NCBI GenBank assembly: GCA_031272145.1
Contig: JAISUL010000059.1
Location: 1 to 48,226, forward strand
Reading direction: 5' to 3'
DNA: 48,226 nucleotides
Origin: Synergistaceae bacterium
GTDB lineage: Bacteria > Synergistota > Synergistia > Synergistales > Aminobacteriaceae
Part shown: positions 1 through 5,265 of the stretch, in pieces
Layout of the letters: each line of letters begins with the position of its first letter
Position numbering within the stretch: the stretch's first letter is position 1
The notes under the pieces: generated by a model
What the model saw: only the letters and a program-made list of their open reading frames with translations
The model's database searches: none
What the model was told of the DNA's origin: nothing
Position numbers and translations under genes: made by a program

Positions 1-2
1 TG

Positions 3-1352
3 AAGAAGCTAGTCATCGAGTTCAAGGACGAGCTCGACGCCCTAGGCGTGAAGGTAGACCAGCTGGACAAGAGGGTCGCCGTCATCGAGAACCGCCTCGG
101 CGGCTGGAAGCTGAGCGGCGTCCTCTGGCAGACGTTTGACTACGTGAATACGGGCACTGGCCATGAATTTGCTACCGGTGACAATCCCGCCCAGCAGAGC
201 GAATCATTCGGGCGCGGCAGCGTGAGCAGGGCGCGTATCTATTTCGACCGCTGGTTCGGCGAGGACGAGAGCATCCACTTCTTCGCCCGTTTGAACGGTG
301 GTCACTCCGGTGCGAGCACTACAGCATCTACTAACTTCGACCGTTTCTGGGCCACTACCCCCGCTTGGTTCGGCACTACGCTTCGCGTTGGCCGTTTCTG
401 GGGCGGATTTATTGAGCAGCCGTACTACCTCGACAGTGGCCCGTTGGAGATGCTGAATTTCTACTCAGTCATCAACACCCGTAGGCTGGACATGATCGCC
501 CTCAGCAAAGCTTTTGGTCTGGGCGAGGTAACCGCTTACCTAGCAAGGCCAACCTTTAGTAAGTTTACTGCTCCCTTGGGCGCCGAGGGAGAGGTTGAGA
601 CCTTTAGTGATAACGTGGCGAATGCATGGGAGCTCGCGTTGATGGGCAAGTTCCAGCTTAACGAGCAGTTTGGACTTGACCTCGGCGTCAACGCCATCCT
701 CGGCGACGACGGGACAACGAACACGGGCGCGGGGAAGCTTGATACTGCGAATTACAAGCTTGACAACATATGGACGGTTTACGGCGGTCTCCGCTTCGAG
801 TTTACTCCTTCCATCGGACTTAGGGGTATGTACTACTACCAGTCGCCGAGCGGTAAGTATACTGATAACAGCGTGACTGGGCCGTGGAATGATTCTAACC
901 TCGACAGCGCCAGTGCTTACACGGGCATCATCGACGTGAAGCAGGACTTGCTGAAGTTCACGAGCCTGTGGCTGCAGTACCAGAAGTTCGAGAAGGGCTT
1001 CACTCTGCTTACTGGTCTTAGCGACGTAGTTGAGGGTGGTATCACCGATTGGGGTGCCAGTGAGCTTAGCGATATACAGTTCCTCGCTAACGACTGGACG
1101 ATCATACGTGCAATCGCCCAACAGCAGTGGAACAACAAGTGGAAGACTTACGAGTTCTACAGCCAGCACAAGCTGTCGGACGTCGACGCTAATGGCGACG
1201 GGACGGTCAACAGCTGGGGTCTTGGTGTTGAGTACAGGCTGAATCCGTCGGTTGTCACCGGCCTTGGCTATTACAACTACAGCTACGCTGATGCGTATGA
1301 CGGCAGGGACAGCGACAGCGTCATCCGTTGGAGGACAGCCGTAGCGTTCTAG
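3..1352 (+). CDS. Outer-membrane SLH-type porin, C-terminal part (5' end outside window)
   Basis: The reading frame is open from base 3, so the gene starts left of the window; about 449 residues are visible. The first 35 or so form a heptad-rich helix (LDALGVKVDQLDKRVAVIENRL), the coiled-coil linker that in Synergistota outer-membrane proteins joins an N-terminal S-layer-homology domain to the barrel; the SLH part would lie off the edge. The rest is aromatic-rich with alternating polar/apolar strands, and the last residues are WRTAVAF, a C-terminal Phe as recognised by the BAM complex. The inferred role is a channel and envelope-tethering protein. A strong terminator follows 35 bp downstream, so it ends its transcription unit. 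An internal GTG at 48 is not the true start because the coiled coil continues upstream of it. Confidence 0.85.
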   Translation, partial: KKLVIEFKDELDALGVKVDQLDKRVAVIENRLGGWKLSGVLWQTFDYVNTGTGHEFATGDNPAQQSESFGRGSVSRARIYFDRWFGEDESIHFFARLNGGHSGASTTASTNFDRFWATTPAWFGTTLRVGRFWGGFIEQPYYLDSGPLEMLNFYSVINTRRLDMIALSKAFGLGEVTAYLARPTFSKFTAPLGAEGEVETFSDNVANAWELALMGKFQLNEQFGLDLGVNAILGDDGTTNTGAGKLDTANYKLDNIWTVYGGLRFEFTPSIGLRGMYYYQSPSGKYTDNSVTGPWNDSNLDSASAYTGIIDVKQDLLKFTSLWLQYQKFEKGFTLLTGLSDVVEGGITDWGASELSDIQFLANDWTIIRAIAQQQWNNKWKTYEFYSQHKLSDVDANGDGTVNSWGLGVEYRLNPSVVTGLGYYNYSYADAYDGRDSDSVIRWRTAVAF

Positions 1353-1387
1353 TCCATCTGACTCCACCTCGTCTTACGGTTTACGAG

Positions 1388-1417
1388 AAAGGGGGCCCGT
1401 GAGGGCCCCCTTTTTTT
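1388..1417 (+). terminator. Rho-independent terminator of the porin gene
   Basis: GGGGGCCC (1391-1398), loop GTGA, GGGCCCCC (1403-1410), then seven T (1411-1417). It is a perfect 8-bp GC stem placed 35 bp after the porin stop codon. Confidence 0.95.
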
Positions 1418-1442
1418 GGCCTGGCCTGGCCCCGCCGCCGCC

Positions 1443-1631
1443 TCACGCCCCGCCGGGCGCCTCTTCCCGCTCGGCCCTGCCCTCGACCGCCACGTACCTC
1501 TCGCCAACGTCCCCCGACATGATCATGAGCGTCTCATAAGCCGCGTCGACGCTCGAACTATGCCGCACGGCCTGAGCCGCCATGAGCATGAGCGCCTTGA
1601 ACTGAAAGTCCGTCCCCCCGTCCGCCTCCAA
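1443..1631 (-). CDS. Small hypothetical protein, 62 aa
   Basis: TTG-started frame of 62 codons. It is supported by a near-perfect Shine-Dalgarno (GGGGGTGAT, 5 nt before the TTG) and by protein-like composition, with a helical stretch (FQFKALMLMAAQAVRHSSS) and an acidic, Ala-rich remainder. No family was recognised. It lies convergent to the porin gene and downstream of the duplicated peptide block on the same strand, so it could be read from the same minus-strand transcript. It contains many Met and no membrane segment. It could be spurious, since the region is GC-rich and short frames are common. Confidence 0.45.
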   Translation of the reverse strand: MEADGGTDFQFKALMLMAAQAVRHSSSVDAAYETLMIMSGDVGERYVAVEGRAEREEAPGGA

Positions 1632-1729
1632 GCCGAATCACCCCCTAGGTCTATCCATGCCCCCGCGGGCGTGGAAGCCCCCCGTGGGCATGGGGGGGAA
1701 ATTATCGCACGATATGGTCGGGTTGGGGG

Positions 1730-1758
1730 TTGCATTTTTGGAGGAGGTGGTGTATGAT
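1730..1758 (+). promoter_or_regulatory. Sigma70-type promoter for opposing RNA 1
   Basis: TTGCAT (1730-1735), 17-nt spacer, TATGAT (1753-1758). In copy 2 both hexamers and the 17-nt length are kept although spacer bases differ. The start point should be near 1765. No plus-strand coding sequence follows. Confidence 0.75.
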
Positions 1759-1764
1759 GATGCC

Positions 1765-1922
1765 GCCCCGGAGAAGTAGAGGGCGGCGTAGTACGGACTG
1801 CCCGATGAGGGTCTAGCTAACCCCCATCAGGACTTACGTCCGCGATGAAGGTTGATCACATGAATAGCCGGATCAGTTCGGCGATGGCGAGCGCTAGTTT
1901 TAGGAAGGCTAGCGCTCGTTTT
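1765..1922 (+). ncRNA. Candidate antisense RNA 1 of a type I toxin-antitoxin pair
   Basis: Predicted RNA of about 158 nt from the promoter at 1730-1758 to the terminator at 1888-1922. The 5' end can fold GCCGCCC/GGGCGGC (1762-1768 with 1781-1787). Next comes a stem CGGAC/GTCCG (1794-1798 with 1838-1842) enclosing GATGAGGG/CCCCCATC. The last 67 nt are complementary to the 3' two thirds of the 29-aa peptide gene on the other strand. This convergent overlap is the arrangement of type I antitoxins such as RatA and SR4. The inner hairpin has an A/C mismatch on this strand but a G-U pair on the other, so that element may function in the peptide mRNA instead. The role is inferred. Confidence 0.55.
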
Positions 1923-1945
1923 GCAAACGTCGCAAGTTTCTTCAT
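1856..1945 (-). CDS. Hydrophobic/basic micropeptide 1 (29 aa), candidate type I toxin
   Basis: ATG at 1945, stop TGA at 1856-1858. The peptide begins MKKLATFAKRALAF and ends AELIRLFM, with a Leu/Ala-rich middle: a basic N-terminus and one amphipathic or transmembrane helix. It aligns over its whole length with the 31-aa peptide of copy 2 (shared pattern MKK, AK.AL, LAL, AELIRL), with substitutions conservative at protein level. A strong SD (GGGGGTGAG) precedes the ATG but can be buried in a hairpin, and a consensus promoter sits at 2039-2067. Size, charge pattern, long structured leader and opposing RNA match type I toxins such as Ldr, TxpA or TisB families; it is not homologous to any I recognise. 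Toxicity is an inference. Confidence 0.6.
   Translation of the reverse strand: MKKLATFAKRALAFLKLALAIAELIRLFM
1888..1922 (+). terminator. Terminator of opposing RNA 1, inside the peptide gene
   Basis: CGAGCGCTAG (1888-1897) and CTAGCGCTCG (1909-1918), a perfect 10-bp stem with an 11-nt loop, followed by TTTT (1919-1922). Copy 2 has a different but again perfectly paired stem at the same place, so pairing is kept while sequence changes. It lies within codons of the minus-strand peptide gene. Confidence 0.75.
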
Positions 1946-1947
1946 GC

Positions 1948-1969
1948 TCTCACCCCCTTTCGGGGGGCC
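1948..1969 (-). promoter_or_regulatory. Hairpin burying the ribosome-binding site of micropeptide 1
   Basis: On the minus strand CCCCC-GAAA-GGGGG, a GNRA-type tetraloop hairpin, includes the SD GGGGGTGAG just before the ATG at 1945. Sequestered ribosome sites are typical of type I toxin mRNAs. The copy 2 leader keeps the same hairpin. Confidence 0.6.
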
Positions 1970-2038
1970 TTGCCCCCGGGTCAGTCTCACCCCTCACCCA
2001 TATGGCATATAGGATCGGGGCGCCTCTCCGTGAGGAGA

Positions 2039-2067
2039 AGTATAGCACGTTTGGAGGGGGAGGTCAA
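2039..2067 (-). promoter_or_regulatory. Promoter of micropeptide 1 mRNA
   Basis: Minus strand TTGACC (2062-2067), 17-nt spacer, TATACT (2039-2044). The predicted start near 2032 gives a leader of about 87 nt that begins with a CTCC/GGAG hairpin. It lies just outside the duplicated block, and no equally good promoter exists at the corresponding place in copy 2. Confidence 0.75.
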
Positions 2068-2226
2068 GCTGTCCGCGAGGGTACGATGAGGGGGGGGCCT
2101 CGCGCGCCATGGCGTCGTCCCATGCCCATGCCCGGCCATGTGCCCTTGCTCTCGCCTCGGCCCGGTCTACCCGGACGGGCGCGCGAACATCGGGGTGGAT
2201 TTATCGCAGATGGTCGAGTTTGGGGG

Positions 2227-2255
2227 TTGCATTTTTGGAGGGGCTGATGTATGAT
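2227..2255 (+). promoter_or_regulatory. Sigma70-type promoter for opposing RNA 2
   Basis: TTGCAT (2227-2232), 17-nt spacer, TATGAT (2250-2255); start point predicted near 2262. Confidence 0.75.
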
Positions 2256-2261
2256 GATGCC

Positions 2262-2422
2262 GCCCCGGAGAAGTAGAGGGCGGCGAAGAAAACGGACTGC
2301 CCGATGAGGGTTGGTCGCCCTCATCAGGACTTGCGTCCGTCATGAAGGACTAAAACATTTTGACGAGCCGAATCAGTTCGGCCAGGACTAGCGCTAACCT
2401 AAGAAGGGTTAGCGCTAGTTTT
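2262..2422 (+). ncRNA. Candidate antisense RNA 2
   Basis: About 160 nt from the promoter at 2227-2255 to the terminator at 2387-2422. It has the same fold as RNA 1: 5' stem GCCGCCC/GGGCGGC (2259-2265 with 2278-2284), outer stem CGGAC/GTCCG (2293-2297 with 2335-2339) and inner stem GATGAGGG/CCCTCATC (2303-2310 with 2318-2325), perfect here. The 3' 73 nt are complementary to the 3' part of the 31-aa peptide gene. Sequence identity to RNA 1 is high in the stem region, so cross-regulation between copies is possible. The function is inferred from layout only. Confidence 0.55.
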
Positions 2423-2445
2423 GCAAGCTTCGCAAATTTTTTCAT
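2350..2445 (-). CDS. Hydrophobic/basic micropeptide 2 (31 aa), candidate type I toxin
   Basis: ATG at 2445, stop TAG at 2350-2352. The peptide begins MKKFAKLAKLALTLL and ends AELIRLVKMF: Lys-rich N-terminus, Leu/Ala helix, basic tail. It is the paralogue of micropeptide 1. The SD GGGGGTGAG precedes the ATG and can pair with the upstream C-run in a GAAA-loop hairpin. The frame stays open upstream to 2598, but that extension reads through the leader and the conserved hairpin and is not matched in copy 1, so I take the ATG at 2445. No strong minus-strand promoter is seen upstream, so this copy may be weakly expressed or silent. Confidence 0.55.
   Translation of the reverse strand: MKKFAKLAKLALTLLRLALVLAELIRLVKMF
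2387..2422 (+). terminator. Terminator of opposing RNA 2, inside the peptide gene
   Basis: ACTAGCGCTAACC (2387-2399) pairs with GGTTAGCGCTAGT (2407-2419), followed by T to 2422. It has a longer stem than copy 1, with different arm sequence but preserved complementarity. Confidence 0.75.
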
Positions 2446-2447
2446 GC

Positions 2448-2472
2448 TCTCACCCCCTTTCGGGGGGGGGGG
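2448..2472 (-). promoter_or_regulatory. Poly-C/poly-G hairpin over the ribosome-binding site of micropeptide 2
   Basis: On the minus strand an 11-C run (2462-2472), GAAA loop and GGGGG of the SD. The long homopolymer offers several pairing registers and is a likely slippage site. Confidence 0.5.
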
Positions 2473-2599
2473 CGTTGTCCCCGGGTCAGTCTCACTCCTC
2501 ACCATGGAACCTGTAGGATAGGGGCGCCTCTTCTGGTTCGATAGCGGCACGCCGAACCTTTTCCGCGCTTCATCATGAAGTACATGAATGACAGGCATC

Positions 2600-2719
2600 T
2601 CACGGCGGAGCGGTTTAGGAGTATGAGGGCATGACTTACGGCAAGTGGCTTTATAGATCCGCTGCTGCTACGGTACGCTGCCTCGTCTAAGCCGCCGTGA
2701 TCGTAAGGGTGACTCCTAA
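2600..2719 (-). other. Overlapping inverted repeats after the chaperone module
   Basis: Three pairs of complementary segments: TTAGGAGT (2615-2622) with ACTCCTAA (2712-2719, crossing the stop codon of the upstream gene), TTACG (2636-2640) with CGTAA (2702-2706), and TCACGGCGG (2600-2608) with CCGCCGTGA (2692-2700). The first two nest; the third crosses them, so the RNA could form a pseudoknot or switch between folds. There is no T-run, so it is not a simple terminator. No coding sequence was recognised here. Confidence 0.4.
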
Positions 2720-3762
2720 TATATAGATGCTGTTTTGTTTATGATTTCATCAAGCGTCTCCAAGTCCTTGGCGAGCCCTTCGGCGTCTGGGAACAGTTCG
2801 TGCAGCGACCCAAGGAGCATCCTCGACAAGAAGGCGTTCCTATATCTGTTGCACATGTCTACACCAATAGATCGCACAAGCCTGAATATCTGCGAATCCA
2901 TAGTGTAGTCCCTGCCAGCCGCCTTAGCGTGAAGCTCTATAGGTCGGGCTACGTACTTCCAGTTCCTTACGACGCGAAAAAGTTCGTTGATATGCGGTAT
3001 GATGTCGTTATTGGATTGTTTCCATTTTGCTTTATTCTGTATTTGCTCTGCAATCTTTATGGCGTATTTCATCTCCCTGTCAAAAAACGTCTGCGCCTTT
3101 GCCTCGTAGAGATCCACCAGGTCGGAGATAACGTAGGGGCAAATGTCCGTTCCGTCGTTCGTGGCGGACTTCACAATCGACGTCAATGCCGCGACCAGCT
3201 CCTCCGTCGGGAGGGTGTCGAGTGCCGACTTGATCGTGTCGAGATAATAACGACGACGTTCGCGAATCTCCGACTCCACGGCTGACAGGTCTGGCACTTC
3301 GGGAAATTCCGCCTCTGCTCTGTCGTCGTTGATGACATATGCAATATCCTCGGCATCGATCTCATCAAAGGCTACCGCTAAGTCGCGTATCGAACGCGAC
3401 AGTTCTTCTGGCGATGCGTAACACGCGTGCCTGATTTCAGCGGCAAAAACGTTAGCCTGCGCGATAGGCGTCATGTTGGAATCCAAATAGAGCGCGTAAC
3501 TGCCTGTGAAGCGTCTGCCGTTGATGCCTGACGTTTTGTCGAACCACGACGCCAGAGCCGCCGCACGCCCAGGGTCGACGCCAGGCAGCCACGACATTTC
3601 CGCTGCTAGGCGCTTGCGCGGGTTCGTCAAAACAGAACGGGCTTCCGCGCATTCATCAGGGTCACGAGAGAGAGCGGCTTCTTCGGCGAGCTCCATGATC
3701 CTTCGGCGGTCATCGTGAGGCGTGGCCCCCAGAATCCTAAAAGGGTTATCCAAAATATCCAT
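2716..3762 (-). CDS. J-domain-like protein without HPD (chaperone module)
   Basis: 348 aa. The N-terminal 60 or so residues have the frame of a J domain: NPFRILGATPHDD, helix, then A...VLTNPRKRLAAEMSW, the place of the usual AYEVLSDPEKRA. The HPD signature that stimulates Hsp70 is absent; a DPD lies nearby in SRDPDECAEAR. The remaining 280 residues are helical, charged and unrecognised. It is the last gene of the module, 26 bp after the AAA+ gene, so a role as an adaptor between client, AAA+ protein and the Hsp70 at 5266-7788 is inferred. Similar NPF(R)xLG proteins occur beside non-canonical Hsp70 genes in other bacteria, as I recall. It could be a J-like scaffold rather than an ATPase stimulator. 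Confidence 0.75.
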   Translation of the reverse strand: MDILDNPFRILGATPHDDRRRIMELAEEAALSRDPDECAEARSVLTNPRKRLAAEMSWLPGVDPGRAAALASWFDKTSGINGRRFTGSYALYLDSNMTPIAQANVFAAEIRHACYASPEELSRSIRDLAVAFDEIDAEDIAYVINDDRAEAEFPEVPDLSAVESEIRERRRYYLDTIKSALDTLPTEELVAALTSIVKSATNDGTDICPYVISDLVDLYEAKAQTFFDREMKYAIKIAEQIQNKAKWKQSNNDIIPHINELFRVVRNWKYVARPIELHAKAAGRDYTMDSQIFRLVRSIGVDMCNRYRNAFLSRMLLGSLHELFPDAEGLAKDLETLDEIINKTASIY

Positions 3763-3788
3763 GGTGTCCTCCCAGTGCGGCGAGCTCC

Positions 3789-5261
3789 TTAAAAGCCGAC
3801 GGGACGCTTTTTCTTTTCGTCGGGTATATTTTTCATAGCAGCCTCAACGCTGCCCATATCTACGCTCGACTTTCCGGCGCGCGCTGCAAGTCTCGCGGCC
3901 TCCCTCGCGAAAAACGCCGCGTCGGAGAGCGCTCTGCCTGTCAAAACGTCTGTGGCTACGCTTAAGTCAAAATCTTCATCTTTAGGCACTCCGTCAAAAA
4001 GCGCACTCAGCAGCGACGTTACCTCCTCTCTAGACGGCATCTCTACCTCGACAACATGGTCGAATCGCCCGCGGCGCAGCACTGCAGGGTCAATGGCATC
4101 GATCATGTTGGTCATTCCGATCACGAGAACGCCGTTATTACTGGCTTCCGGTATGCGTCGAAGGAACTCCGCTACCTCCTCCACGTGGTACTGCCCCGCC
4201 TTGTCTCCTCTGTTAGACAAAAACGATTCCATCTCATCGATAATCAAAACGGACGGCGCGTCATTCAATGCCATATCGAAAACCTTCGAGATTTTTCTGG
4301 CTGTGTCGTGGATATACGGACTGCCGACTGTGCTCGAGTCTATCGAGTACTCCGACCAGCCCAGAAACTCTACGAGCTGCCGGACGGCAAAGGTCTTGCC
4401 GCAGCCTGGCGGCCCGTAAAGCACTATAGCGGACGGGAAACCGATCCCAAGCGCTTTGTACTTTTCCGCGTTGAGCACGATGTCCACAACGTGCTCGTTG
4501 AAAAAACCTTCCAGCTTCGAGCGTCCCGGAAGCCTAAAAACCTTTTGCCTTGAAGGGCGATCGGAGGCCGCGGTTTCGGGAAGAACGGCGGCCTGCGTTT
4601 CGGCGGTGGCGGCTTTGCGCTTGATAAACGCCTCGGCTTCCGCTGGAACTTGCAGGCCCGCCGCCTCTATTATCTCCACCAGATCGGATACTGGTATAAA
4701 TCCTGCCAAACGCGCCAGCTTCTCAAAGGAGTTTATCGATACTGCCACGCCGCCTGTAAGGTACATCCCAAGTATCACGCCGTCATAGACCGGCGGCCTA
4801 TTCAATGGCGTCAACGACGGCAGCAGCCGTGAAAACCGCTCGACGTAAACGGCGTCGTGAAAAGAAGCTAGGGGCGCGATCCTACGCGACTCTCGAAGCG
4901 CAACTGCAAAAGCCAAGGCGTCCGCTTTGTCGCGAGGCGCCAGCGGCTCACGCTGATCCGCGACCGGCGAAAGGACGTAATTTTTCCGGCTGAACAGCAA
5001 CCGAAACGACGGAGCAGGCAAAGCCCCACTGCACGCAAGATCGCGGAAAACAGCCTCGTCTATAAGACCGGCCTCGTTCCACTCCCGTGCCATGTCCGGT
5101 AAAACGACCAAAACTGAGCCAGCGCCGTTAGTGTCAAAAATCCGCCACCTTTCCCCAGCGTACAGGAGAGAGCGGATTTTTAGACCGGCGGAGCGCGGGG
5201 TGAATTCCCACTCGTCGGGCAGTTCGTGATCCTTTGTTGGCCATGCGTCGTTCGGAATCAA
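3789..5261 (-). CDS. AAA+ ATPase of the chaperone module
   Basis: About 490 aa. The classical AAA core is in the second half: Walker A GPPGCGKT near residue 280, Walker B VLIIDEME near 337, and the second region of homology with TNMIDAIDPAVLRRGRFD near 390 including the arginine finger, as in spastin/FtsH/Cdc48-type AAA domains. The first 260 residues are a variable domain I do not recognise, possibly substrate-recruiting. I chose TTG at 5261 because AGGGGG stands 7 nt before it; the open frame extends to 5321 but would overlap the Hsp70 gene by 56 bp. The Hsp70 stop lies in this ribosome site, suggesting translational coupling. The likely role is ATP-driven remodelling or disaggregation, comparable in principle to ClpB working with DnaK. 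Confidence 0.8.
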   Translation of the reverse strand: MIPNDAWPTKDHELPDEWEFTPRSAGLKIRSLLYAGERWRIFDTNGAGSVLVVLPDMAREWNEAGLIDEAVFRDLACSGALPAPSFRLLFSRKNYVLSPVADQREPLAPRDKADALAFAVALRESRRIAPLASFHDAVYVERFSRLLPSLTPLNRPPVYDGVILGMYLTGGVAVSINSFEKLARLAGFIPVSDLVEIIEAAGLQVPAEAEAFIKRKAATAETQAAVLPETAASDRPSRQKVFRLPGRSKLEGFFNEHVVDIVLNAEKYKALGIGFPSAIVLYGPPGCGKTFAVRQLVEFLGWSEYSIDSSTVGSPYIHDTARKISKVFDMALNDAPSVLIIDEMESFLSNRGDKAGQYHVEEVAEFLRRIPEASNNGVLVIGMTNMIDAIDPAVLRRGRFDHVVEVEMPSREEVTSLLSALFDGVPKDEDFDLSVATDVLTGRALSDAAFFAREAARLAARAGKSSVDMGSVEAAMKNIPDEKKKRPVGF

Positions 5262-5265
5262 GGTT

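Larger units (their letters stand above)
1702..2027. repeat. Tandem block, copy 1 (peptide gene plus opposing RNA)
   Basis: About 326 bp that reappears as copy 2 at 2201-2531 in the same orientation. Similarity runs from TTATCGCA through the plus-strand promoter, a structured element, the minus-strand peptide gene and its leader to GGGGCGCCTCT. The two copies differ at many positions but keep promoter spacing, stems and peptide frame, so the duplication is not very recent and the elements look constrained. Confidence 0.85.
2201..2531. repeat. Tandem block, copy 2
   Basis: About 331 bp matching 1702-2027. The spacer between the copies (about 2028-2200) holds the copy 1 minus-strand promoter and GC-rich sequence without a convincing gene. 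The leader of this copy contains a run of 11 G (2462-2472) where copy 1 has 6. Confidence 0.85.

Noticed and set aside
1660-1700. GC-rich repeats (CATGCCC ... GGGCATG) as a CRISPR or attachment site
   Set aside because: Only a single imperfect hairpin with no regular repeats or spacers.
2290-2345. Hammerhead-like CTGATGAG on the minus strand of the structured element
   Set aside because: The following GAAA and three-way stem arrangement are absent; GATGAGGG is simply one arm of a hairpin.
2446-2598. 52-residue N-terminal extension of micropeptide 2
   Set aside because: It reads through the leader hairpin, is not matched in copy 1, and the conserved SD points to the ATG at 2445.
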